This document shows positions 21,901 through 32,789 of a stretch of 64,000 nucleotides of DNA, piece by piece (within the stretch, counting starts at the first letter, position 1; every line of letters starts with the position of its first letter). Location: contig NC_060021.1 of NCBI RefSeq assembly GCF_021134715.1, positions 10,634,501 to 10,698,500 of the forward strand, given 5' to 3'. The stretch comes from Daphnia pulex. Lineage: Eukaryota; Arthropoda; Branchiopoda; Diplostraca; Daphniidae. The position numbers were made by a program, and so were the translations under genes. Below the pieces are notes generated by a model that ran no database searches, was not told the origin of the DNA, and saw only the letters and a list, made by a program, of their open reading frames with translations.

Positions 21901-22619
21901 CCTATTACCCATTTCTCCTTTCTTGACAATTGGTGCGTTTTCCTGGTGCGTCAAAATAGGCTTTGGATACACTTCTTCTGATTTGGGCTGCATCTTTGGC
22001 CTTTCTTGTGCCACAGATTTTACTGCTTCTTTCACAGTTGTAGAACTCACTTCCAAACTCCTCATTCTGGCAACGATTCCTCTACCAACTGGATTAAGAT
22101 TCCCCACTATGGTGGTTACTTGGGTTGCTGATTCAACAGAAATCTGTGAAATTACTGATGGAGAGGAAGGGTTTGAAATCGAAGGGGATACTATGGAAGA
22201 TGATTGAGTGGGGGATTGAACAGACGAAGCAGAGGCACCAACTTCTGGTGAAGCAGAAGAACCCATAACACGTCTAGTAAAAAAAAAAAATTAATAATGC
22301 AATGAAAATGAACATAAAAAGGAAAATACCTTCTTGCTAAGAGTTGAACCATTGCCGATCCCCTTCCAACTGGAGCTTTTGCAGCAGAGACATCAGAAAG
22401 TGCTGCTGCTGCTGACGGCAGAGTTGGATCTGCTGGAGGTTCAACTGGAACAGAAGGCTGCCCAGGCCTTAAAAATGATAACTATTTGTAGCCACACTTA
22501 AACTTTGTGTATTCTTGTAACAGCCTTTACCTTCTATTTGCTTCCAATGCTGCCAATAGCTGAGCTCCACGACCTCCAGCTGCGATTCTTCCTCTTCCTA
22601 TACTACCTTGTTCAGACAT
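18999..22619 (-). CDS. PIWI-clade Argonaute protein, catalytic tetrad residues present
   Basis: Thirteen exons on the minus strand: 22619-22531, 22467-22330, 22273-21902, 21836-21638, 21559-21360, 21296-21183, 21128-20892, 20834-20641, 20579-20215, 20145-19738, 19660-19469, 19397-19158, 19085-18999. Every phase agrees and the product is 944 residues. The N terminus is disordered with Gly-Arg-Gly motifs ([27 protein letters not shown]), the kind methylated and bound by Tudor proteins. The PAZ domain (about 345-460; [15 protein letters not shown]), MID and PIWI domain follow. Catalytic residues are Asp716 (CGVDVYHD), Asp786 (FRDGVGDGQ) and His919 ([10 protein letters not shown]), and the chain ends NRLYFL as in other PIWI proteins. 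This predicts a piRNA-guided slicer for transposon silencing, probably in germ line. A TCAGT initiator near 22767 on the minus strand could mark the start site. Whether it matches Aub or Piwi type needs a tree. Confidence 0.94.
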
Positions 22620-23504
22620 TTTTATCCAAATGCTTCGTTAACTTAATTTTAAAAGGATTCCATAAGTGAAGCAAGTACAAACGACGAATGAATAAAATAC
22701 GTATGTAGGAATCAAGGTCTGAAATGTGGTAAAAAGTGATCTGATTATGAATGACGACTTCGACTGATTGACAAAGATTGTCGAAATAAATTGCTTCGAC
22801 TTAAACGTGTGTCTCACACGTGCGACTGCGACGTTCACGCAGACGGGTGTTTATTTGATTTCTGGACAAAAGAAATTTTTTCTCGGAAACTATGAGGTTG
22901 CCGTTTTGGTATTATGTGAATTCATCGGCGCAGTTACCAATTTGCTTTTTTAAAGAATGAAATTAATTGCACTATGTTTATTTTCTTTCATTTTTAATTT
23001 TAATTATTGTTTATTAAATTTTGCTGAATTTAGAGATGATCAAATAATGAATTTTTACTTTCTGCAGTTTTTACTGCTCTGCAGTTTGCTCATAAGACAC
23101 TTCAGACGACAGATTTAAAAATGCACTTGCAAAATTTGTATTACTGAACGGCTTAACATCTTAAATACCCGCGAGAAAGCAACTGGATTATCAAAAACGG
23201 GAAGTTAATGAAGACGTCTACTATTTTAGGCTGTTTACAACCAGCTCAAACGGCATATAAAACACGTAAAAAATTATGTAGGTACTCACTGACATGACAT
23301 GCGAGCTCTTAAATGTGACGTCGGATTTTTAAGGGGAAAACTAAACCTTTGCCTTCATTATAACATTCTAACGGAGAATCACGATATTTTTAATGGAAAA
23401 ATGGCAAAAAAAAAACAAACAAACAAAAAACTATCTCTAGGTGGGATCATAGTGCCAAATATCTCCTTAAAATGGACAAATTTCGGGTGTTGCTAAAAAA
23501 ATGA
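22620..23504. other. Gap between PIWI start and the 3' end of the Cys-rich gene
   Basis: About 885 bp, AT-rich right of 22950. It contains the PIWI promoter; on the minus strand AATCAGTCGAAG near 22768 fits an arthropod initiator about 150 bp before the ATG. TTTATT near 23005 could be the poly(A) signal of the Cys-rich gene. No gene seen. Confidence 0.45.
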
Positions 23505-25888
23505 TCAATCGTTGGTGGTGGATCCAAGACAAATACAACCATTCAATCTGTGAACCATACAGTAAACTGTCTGATTTTTTTCCGGTTGAAGCTTCTTGAC
23601 GTGGACAAAACATTTACTGTAAAGCTTAACATCAGACGAACCGTTAACCAATTGGTGAAGTGTCATAGGGTCTATTCTTGTCAGGCGCACTTCACACTCT
23701 CTCAGCAATTTTTGATGCTTGGGGTCAATTTTTATATCCTTTGGATCAATTTTGGGAGCATCAAGTAGAATCACTTCATTCTCTTTTGGCTTTCCAGTTG
23801 TGCTACGTGTCCTTTTCACTGGCGCTGATTTCTTTTTGGTCACAGATTTTCTGGAACGAGATACTGGCACTTTTGCGGTTTTGGAAATATTTCTTACTGA
23901 AACTACTTCCGCGTTTGGATTCGACTCAAGACTATTCTCTACGACGGTGGGTTTGAATTTTTCGTCCTTTAATATAGAGAAGACGGTTTTGGGAGTATGC
24001 GATGGATCTCCAGATCGGGTGCAATTGGGTTCCAGCATGCAGTCAGGATTTTTGCAATGTTCCACGGGAAGCTTTCCGGCATTCTGCAAACTGGAACAAA
24101 TGCAACCCAACTCGCAGCAAAGTTTCTTAGTTTGGCAGGGATTACTTTTTGAAGTAGGATTAACAACCATAGGAGCATCTAGGAAAGAATTCGAATGTAA
24201 TTTTATATACCACAGAGATTCTTAATATATTACGAACCATATTGTTCTTCGTAAGGCTCATCCATGACGTTTTCCTCAGTTGGACACTCTTCTCCGGATG
24301 TGATTGGTATTTGGCCGTCTTCTATAGGAATATGATGGTAAAGGGGTGCTGAACCAAAGGCCTTTTTTGCACCACCAAAAGGGATCAGAACTTCAATAGT
24401 CAAAGGACAACCTTTGGATATAGTTGCATCCGAGTCACACAAAGATTGTTCTAGATAAGAAACACTACATTACAAAGGAACGATCCTTCAAGATCTTGGC
24501 TTATGAAAACATACCGGACTGCAACAGATTTTGCTGTTGCATTAATTCATCGTTTTGAAACTTCAGCTGGGAATAAGTTGACATCAAATCGCACGCCTGT
24601 TGACGTAACGTCGATATTGTTGAAGTAGCCTGATTATACGAATAATGAGAATAAAATGATTTTTTCTGTGATGCAATTCTTTACTTTTTGTAGTATGCTG
24701 ACATCGTCTCGGCTATTGCAATGGATAACTTCCGCTAATAGGCTAGTCAAGCACGGAAGAGAAGAATGCTCCCTATCGTTTGGGGGTTTTGGTACATCTT
24801 CTGTCGCTTCCGGTTGTGAATCAGGAGTAGTTGTAGGTGCCTCTACAATTGGTTGAGGAATCATTGCATCAGTCAGAGAATCTTCAGCGAACAGCCCAAT
24901 GGAAAGGGGATCGGGGGATGTCAACCTATTTTCGATTCCTTTATTTGTGTGTACCGCATCTGCTACTAAAACAGGGCTCTGCTTTTCAGTCGAAGATGGC
25001 AGCTTCCCTGTATCAGAGTCTTTGGAAATAGAAGTTTCTGATGAAATAAAGAATACTGAACTGATAGATTTGTGTTGCATGACTCACCAATCTCCTTTTC
25101 AGTTCCCAACATACCAAAAAGCATGTCATTTACATCCTCAGTATCCATATTGCACACTAGTTCTTCTTCTTCATATTTATCAGAAAAAGGCACTTTTAGC
25201 AGCAGACTATCTAAAATTCAAGAAAATTGCAATGACTTAATTGTGTGAAACTTTTAAAATACACAGTAAAGAACATAGAATTTGAGAAACCAATAAGTTT
25301 TAGAATGTCTATTGTAAAATTTACCAGAGCATTGTGTAAAGGGACTTCCCATGTCAATATCCTGATTACTGTTTTCAAGTTCCAAAACAAGGTTTTCAAT
25401 TGAATTTGATGGAGATGTTGGTGAAGGAACCCCTGAAGCATCATTTTGTTGGAGAACCATAGGAAGGGAACTCTTCCATTCATCAGGTGACATCATATCA
25501 CAAAATATGGTACTTGAATGATGAGTTTCAAGTTCAAGCTTGTGTTCACTGGATAGAGACATTTCTGAATGTTGAATAACTCCAGTGCTAGTCAGGTTGT
25601 GTGACTGTGAAATCCAGAGAATGTCTTCAGAGATAAGACTCTTCTGGGCAGCCCTGCAAGAACACCAAACGTTTATTGAACAATCATAGCTAATTACAGG
25701 AAAATATTGACTAATTCTCAAGGGTCACAGCTGCATCATTCAAATAAGATAAAAATGTTAATGCAGAGAATGATTTCTGGAAATAGTTTGCAACTGACAA
25801 CGGGGATTACTATGGAAATCGTAAGCAAAGAACTCTTAAATAGTAGTAAGACTAACCTGACGGAACTCGTTGAACCGTTGTACTGCAT
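23505..25888 (-). CDS. Protein with an MGA-like Cys-rich motif; function unknown
   Basis: Seven exons (25888-25857, 25653-25325, 25210-25088, 25037-24685, 24629-24515, 24450-24238, 24178-23505; phases 2, 1, 1, 0, 1, 1) give 612 residues. The start MQYNGSTSSV was chosen because its phase fits the standard acceptor before 25653; the upstream in-frame alternative runs into a stop. The first half is acidic and Ser/Pro-rich with no known domain. A Gln/Leu helix (QLKFQNDELMQQQQ region) may form a short coiled coil. Residues about 395-430 hold a Cys/His cluster, CCELGCICSSL then HCKNPDCML.PNC, which resembles a zinc-binding motif I recall from the transcription factor MGA. A basic stretch (SRSRKSVTKKKSAPVKRTR) could be a nuclear signal. 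No T-box or bHLH domain of MGA is present. The gene is divergent from BRCA2. The gene model is strong; the family link is tentative. Confidence 0.72.
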
Positions 25889-26464
25889 GAAATCTCATGA
25901 AATAAAAATGTAGTCGCAAAGTAATAATCTTTGAATAGGCAAAAACTATCTGAAAACCTGAAGGGATTTAATTTAGACTTCAGATAAACTTTCAACACGT
26001 GTGTTTTTCGTTTTTATTTGAGCCTCTGGGACATCTCGAAGATTACGCCACAATAAACAACCGCCCTCTTGAGTGGGAACTCTGAGAAATTCGAAATTCA
26101 CGCTAGATTTTAATTTTTTCATATTCAAATATAATTTTTAAAAATTATTATTTTCAATACGAAAATAAAAGGCAATCTTCAATGATGAAACAGTTTTAAA
26201 ATTTGTTGAACTTTAAAATTTGATTGATATATAATGTTGATCTGGCAAACAACACCCCTCCATGTCCAGACGAGTTTGAAATTGCAAAATTGGCTCTGCT
26301 GTCTGCTCTTTTTTCTGAATTCTACGTTGTGTTACATCGAAAAGACGAAAAGATATCAAATTTCTGCCTATAACTAATTGTTGGTGAATAAACTGAATAC
26401 TTATCTTGATGTAGTATGGGACTTGAAATGAACCACTGATTGTGGGACAAGCTTTTTATGAAAA
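25889..26464. promoter_or_regulatory. Divergent promoter region between the Cys-rich gene and BRCA2
   Basis: 576 bp separate the two start codons, which point away from each other. The stretch is AT-rich in the middle (26100-26240) with no ORF. It must hold the core promoters or 5' UTRs of both genes unless distant noncoding exons exist; no TATA box or clear initiator could be fixed. Confidence 0.6.
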
Positions 26465-29400
26465 ATGAATCGAAATAATCACGAAGCTACACCAGATCGA
26501 CCAGGTCGTGATGTAACTAACGTTTTTCGCACTCCTGTGAACCCCAAACCTTGTTCGTGGAGTCCAATTCTTCATGCAATTACTCCAGATTTAAATGCAC
26601 CAGACTCTGAATGTGAAGGCACTCCTTCACTGATTCGAAGTTTAGGTATCGATCCAGAGCTTAATGTTTCTTGGTCAGCCAACATGGAAACTCCTACTCA
26701 AACACAAGTGTCTCTTCCTGGATTCACAAGAATTGATGAACAGAAGAGTTTTGACACCAAAGCAAAGGTATTGTTTTCAGCAAGTTGTTTTATATTTTTG
26801 TTATAAGTAGCTGTCTTTGTTTGTTTTCAGCCCTTACAGCCCCGCCATTTATTTCAAAATGAAAATAATCCAAACTTAGGCATGATGAAAGAAATGCTTC
26901 CTTCTGGAAAGGCATCTAATCAAAAAAAGTGTGAGAAAACATTTCAACATAATTCAAACACAGAAGATTTGTTCAGGCTTTTGAAAAGACCTGCTTTAAA
27001 ATTTATTTATCCCCAACCAGTTTACGTAAATATTCATAGTAAAACCCAACCAATGTTTTCAACTAAACAGTTGAACAAACAGACATCTGGGATAAAAACA
27101 GAGAATCAATCAGTCACATACCTAGATTCACCACAAAGCAATTTACAAGAGATGAAAAAAAGTCTTGATTTTTCAAGTGAACCTGTGGTTAACGTTCTCC
27201 TTGATCGTTCAAGTCATACTCTACCGGCTGTCGCGTTTCAACAAAAAGAAGTTCATGTTATTGACTCTCTCCCTACCAAATTCGCAACTGACGACGAATG
27301 TCTGAAGCAAATTAGTTTGAACCTTGATGAGACCAAGGATTTACCCTTTTCAAGAAACCAAGGTGAGGCTGACTACTCAACATCTTCCAATGATGACCAA
27401 AAACGCTGTGAAATTATAGCCTCACGAAATGCATTTGAAAGTGTTGGTTTCAGTACTGCCGCTGGTAAGAAAGTAGCCATTTCTGAAAAAGCCATGATTC
27501 AAGCAAGAGCTAGACTTGAAGAAATTGACAAAGAAGAAATTGGTTCAAAAACCAATCCGTCTATTCCAAAAGAGTCCAACATTTTAATTACGAAACAGCT
27601 CCCCGAAAAAAATTGGAATTCAGAAAATACGCCCATCCAGAATTTGGACCATCTGAAAACTGCAGGCTTCAGCACCGCTAAAGGCAAGCCCGTTCATGTT
27701 TCTGACGAAGCTATGTCTAAGGGTCGAGCCATGTTGGCCGAAGTCAATGAAGCTCCATCATCAGACGTTCTCAAATATCAAGAAACAGTTGGATTTAGTA
27801 CTGCCGGTGGTAAAAAATTCTCCATATCAGAAAAAGCTATGATCATAGCAAGAGCTAAATTCGAAGAAATTGATGAAGAGGACTTGACCATTACGAAACA
27901 TCAAGTAACCCGAAGTAACACAAAAATCAATAATTCAAGAGAGAAAAGGATGGCAGAAAATGATTGGAACTGTGACAATATGCTGCCTCAGAACTCTGAT
28001 ATACCAAAGGCAGTAGGTTTTAGCTCAGCCAAAGGAAAGCCCATTCATATTTCGGATGAAGCAATGACTAAAGGACAAACAATGTTTGCCGAAGTAAGTG
28101 GAGACCCGTTATCAAATCCATCATCAATTACCTCCGCATACCCCGAAACGGTTGGTTTCAGTACTGCTGGTGGTAAAAAAGTTGCCATCTCGGAAACGGC
28201 TATCGCCCAAGCCAAATCACTTTTCTCTGAATTTGAAGACGCTAATGTAGATCCTACTGAATTTCCTGCAACAGCTAGTTGTAGCAGGGCCAACGTCAAA
28301 AAAAGCGTTGTTTCAAAGGAAGCAATTGCTCGAGGTCAAGCTCTGCTAGAAGATGTTTGCGAAAAAAACACAGAAGATGAACACGGTGGAATTACAAAGA
28401 CAAGTGAGAAATATGCCGCCGTCCCGAAACAAAATTTATCTAGGTCAGGAGATTCCAGGATTCGTGCCAAAACTTCCTCCTTTAAAGCGCCTAGGAGAGT
28501 AACGCCTGTGCCTGAACCAGCTTCTCATGGATTGGAAACTACCGATTGCAACCCCGTTCAGGTTCCCCTCACTGTTGGATTCAATTTGGCTAGCGGGAAA
28601 GAAGTGAAAGTATCAGAGTTGGCTTTATCCCGGGCTCGGAAAAATTTCGAAGAACCCCTTGTAATCGAAGAAATCCCGAAAATTGTTGAAACTGGACAGG
28701 CAGTAAACAACAACCACAACAGCAGCCCCTCACCTTTTCCAGTGAAAGACGAAAATGCTGATAAGAAGAGGAAAATGGAAGAGGAAGACGACAAGGATTA
28801 CTGGGTATCTTCACCGACAATTGGTAAAACGAAAAAAGCGAAGAAGCGAAAAAATTTTAACGACAGTCCTCGATCACAACTTACCCAAATGGCCACCCCA
28901 GGAACACCGTCGGCGTTTGAATCTTCCACAGTGTCAGCAAAAATAAGAGCTTTGAGGAGAAAAGTACGCGAAGAACAAAATGCAGTAATCCAGCGCAAAC
29001 GATCCAAAGGCAAAAAAACTTCACCTAAAGCCGGATATCTCTATCAACTAAAAAAAGACGGGACTTGTAGAAAAACATGGAAAGAGCTGATTGACAATTC
29101 CTCATTACCCGAAATCTTAGCTCCATATAAATTATTAGAGGACCATGGAATGCTTACTGCAGTGTGCCAAGTTCAAGCTTCGAACGCTTCATCGTTCCAT
29201 TTTTGTGCGTGGGATCATTTCCCCATTGAAGATTGCCTGCAAAATTCAAAAGGCGTTCAACTTGGTAAGCTAAGATAAAAGACAAATTTGATTAGGAATT
29301 CAAATGATCTTAATTTATAATAATTTTTGGTGTTCACACACTTCATTGCAGGTGAATTCCTGGTCATATTCAGTGACGAAAATACAATTGGCTGCGAAGA

Positions 29401-31678
29401 AATTGGAGCTAGTCTACTTGCTTCTGAAAACGTCGATCCAACTTTAATCAGTTATGATTGGATACGCAACCATTACCGCTGGATCGTTTGGAAGCTAGCA
29501 TCAATGGAGCTGAGAATGCCATCCCTCTTTGCGCGTACGTGCCTGACAATGAGAAACGTACTTGAACAACTTAAATATCGCTATGACAAGGAGATTGACC
29601 GCTGCGAAAGATCTGCACTGAGGCGCATTATCGAACAGGTGGGAAAATTATGCGTATTTTGCTTGTTGAAATTGTGTAAATGAATTTGGTTTTTTGTAGG
29701 ACGACACTGCAGCTAAGACTATGATTTTATGTGTTGCTGAAATTCGATCTCCCGGTCCGACCATTTTAGAACTGACGGACGGATGGTACAGCATAGAAGC
29801 CCACTGCGACACGGCCATGCAGCAACTGATCGAAAAGAACAAAATATTCGCTGGTCTTAAACTAGTAATCTCTTGTGCTGAGCTGGTGTCACCGGGTCCG
29901 TCTGCCCCGTTAGAAAAGGGTTCTGATACCTATCTAAAGGTACAGTATACGTCAGCACATTTGTTTCGTGAGTAAAACTCTTTCATCCTTTACTATCTTC
30001 TATATAGATATCGGCAAACTCCACTCGGCGCGCACGTTGGGATTCCAAATTGGGATTTCATTCCAAACCGTTGCCGTTTCCTATCTCATTAGCCTCAATT
30101 CTGCCAGAAGGAGGTGTCGTATCTCATATTCGGGTGAACGTCATCAGAGTGTACCCCATGATGTACATGGAGAAGGCAGCAGATGGTAATCTCCAAAAAA
30201 GTAATATATCCTTGTTTGTGTTATTAATTGAAATGCTCTGCATTCTAGGGAAAACGATTTTCCGTGGCGAGCGTCAGTATAGAAGGATAACTGAGAGTGC
30301 AGCCATGCGATTTGAGCGAATGATGGAAAAGGTCGTGGAGGACATTGAGCGAGAGGAAGACGAGCAAGAGAGAAAGAGAATACGAGCCGATGGAAATCGT
30401 CATCGCAATAAAGAAATCAACTTAACAGATGAAGAAAAACGATCCCGGATTCTTGCCGAAGCCCAAAAGCGTATGCAGATGAGCATGAAATCGGTACGGC
30501 TTCTTAGATTACCTTACCCACGAGGAATTTTTTTCTGATTCTGTTTTGATGTATTCACAGATTGAAGGAGTACCAATGCTCAAGTTACGCTTAGTTGATT
30601 GTCGTGCTACTCATTTGAACTCCGCAATTATTTCAATTTGGCGACCCAACGAAGAATTGCAGTATAACTTAAAAGAGGGACGAGCATATCATTTGTACAA
30701 CGTCAATGCTGCTGGACTACGATTTGGAGAATTGCAACTAAATGCGATGAAGAACACTATGTGGAAGGAAATGAAACAATCTAACCTCACTCCTGTAAAT
30801 ATTTATACATTTTTAGCCTCGACGTACGTATTTATCATGTTTTACTTTTCACTATACTTCAGGGTCTCGACCGAAGTGTGATAACTTTTTCCACGGCAAA
30901 CCAACCTGGATTCAAGCCCATGTTCAATGAATTGGATATTGTTGGCTTAGTGGTTTTCGTTGGCCTTCAACAAAGGCCGTTTCATACAGCAATATTATCC
31001 GATGGTAACTTTTTTGTGTGAAATATTATTTTGATTTCATAAATCATTGTTATTTTTTTAAAGGCAACACTTATTTTGGTGTCAAATGCTGGGCGAGTCT
31101 AGAGGATTACGCTTTGGCTGATATTATTGTTGTTGGAGCGTTCTTGGCCTTCTCAAATTTGCAGTGGAGAGCCATGGCGTGTAGGACCGCATCCAAAATG
31201 CAATTCGCTTTCATTCATGAAGGCACATTGGTCAGCTCTAGGTTTGTCCACGATTAGATAAGATGTTATGTTCCAGCTTAATCATTTTGGGTTTCTGTTT
31301 TCCAACAGACCAGCGCTGAAACATTTAGATGCTGCGCTTAATGATCTCAAGCAATCAGTTAAGGACCCAGCCGCCTGCGTGGCTGAAGCTGAAGGGCAGG
31401 TGGGCACACTTTTGGGAAGCGCCACTCCTCAGTCGGCCACTCCAAAATATGGGACTGAAGTTTCTAGGAGAGGTGGAATGTTTACTCCTACTGGTGTCGA
31501 ATACTTTGGCGATGGGAAAAAGAATGAGACACCTACGTCATCAAATGTTGTGATAAACCGCGCGCGACTTTTGGAAAAATACCCGAATCCTCCGGCCTTG
31601 TCCCCTTGGAACGGATGTGCTTCGCCACTTGTTCGCCAAAAATTCAAACCTCCTGCCAGAAAACCACCTGCTGTGTAA
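26465..31678 (+). CDS. BRCA2: BRCA2 homologue (RAD51 loader)
   Basis: Ten exons (26465-26767, 26831-29264, 29352-29638, 29700-29939, 30008-30185, 30249-30493, 30561-30794, 30863-31004, 31064-31241, 31309-31678) give 1536 residues with consistent phases. The N terminus has SWSANMETPT, like the conserved SW..LATP segment of vertebrate BRCA2. Residues about 300-715 hold BRC repeats with the RAD51-binding FxxA motif at Phe308, 381, 423, 498, 544 and 685; a further unit near 585 has lost it. A basic region follows, then the helical domain (KDGTCRKTWKELI), and three OB folds, OB2 interrupted by a charged helical insert (GERQYRRITESAAMRFERMM) like the tower. The C terminus ends RQKFKPPARKP, resembling the human RAD51-filament motif QKAFQPPRS. 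The protein acts in nuclear homologous recombination and fork protection. It is about half the human length, as in other invertebrates. Candidate poly(A) signal AATAAA at 32058-32063. Confidence 0.95.
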
Positions 31679-32166
31679 CTTTTGTAAGTTTGTTGTGTTA
31701 GGGAAATTGTAAGTCCTTAATTATGGATGTGTGTGAAGTTGAGTCAACAAAGAAGCCACGAATTGTTTGATTTTGGGCTAGTTTTTGTACCCATTCTGGT
31801 CTGTTAATTTATCTTTCACTTGTTTCAGTTATAATATGTGCAATCAGTTTCTCACCTAGACTATATTCTATCAACACAGATGTATGTTTTCTAATTTGGC
31901 GTTTTGCATTTTCTCTTTTAACCTTGACGTGTTAAATGATTTAACCTTTTGAAGGTTTATCTAGGCGAGTTTCACAAATATGCGTGCGGCTGTACAAAGA
32001 TTAAGAAAACCCAGGTTCATCTGGTAAAGGCGATAAAAGTATACAAGTTTGTACTTCAATAAAAGGATTTGCGATAATTCAAGTTATAACAAGACGTTAT
32101 GTACGTGCACGGTGTATTTCCCCAGTCTAGACGAATGCCGTTATCACGAACAGGATGCTTTTATGG
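31679..32166. other. BRCA2 3' UTR and gap before POSH
   Basis: No ORF. AATAAA at 32058-32063, 380 bp past the BRCA2 stop, is the best poly(A) signal. Confidence 0.6.
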
Positions 32167-32273
32167 TATAAATTCCAAGCTACGACTGAGAAAAATAAGT
32201 TTCAGTCAAAAAATCCGTTTCTCCGATTACGTATCACATTAATCGAGCAGTCCATCCATCCCATCAGAAACCG
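32167..32273 (+). promoter_or_regulatory. Candidate POSH promoter and 5' noncoding exon
   Basis: TATAAA at 32167-32172, a TTCAGTC initiator with A at 32204, and a consensus donor (CCG/GTAAGTA) after 32273. The TATA-to-start spacing (37 bp) is slightly long. A noncoding first exon spliced to an acceptor shortly before 32790 would explain the 500-bp gap before the POSH start codon. Confidence 0.4.
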
Positions 32274-32789
32274 GTAAGTACTACTTCCAACATTCCAAGA
32301 GGGAAATATCTCATTAAATTAGAGCCTGAGGGTATTGCATGTTATGATTGTGTGGGGATGGGAAAAGTCAATTCCGGATATCCAGAGTTGGCGCGTTTGC
32401 CACTAGATGGCCGAATGCTGGTAAAAAGGAGACTTCCGGTGGAGGAAGAGAAATACGTGAAAGAAACCGTCATTCAGTTCTTACCTTTGTTTTAGCGTCT
32501 CAGGTCTCGGAATCAACCGTGTTGAAAGTGTATCTGTTATCTGATGAAAAAAGAAGTGTATATTGAGTGGAGTAGTGAGTTTGTTACCAGGCAAGAATCA
32601 AATTTTGAGATGGAGTATTTATTATGAAAGTTGGTTTCTTCTTGTTCTTATGGGCTGGGCATCTATATTTATCTCGGTAGTTTACGCTCACGAGCTTTTT
32701 CTAGCCCTTGAGCCGGGGTTGAGCCAAAAAATGATCTGGTAATCAAAATCTTTGCTGAAGATATTTCTTCTTTAAAGTTTCTCACTACC

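Noticed and set aside
22638..22838. 66-residue minus-strand ORF just upstream of PIWI
   Set aside because: Probably 5' UTR or promoter sequence; an upstream ORF role cannot be shown without transcript data.
25889..25898. Alternative start MRFHAVQRF for the Cys-rich gene
   Set aside because: Its phase joins the standard acceptor into a stop codon, whereas the ATG at 25888 splices in frame.
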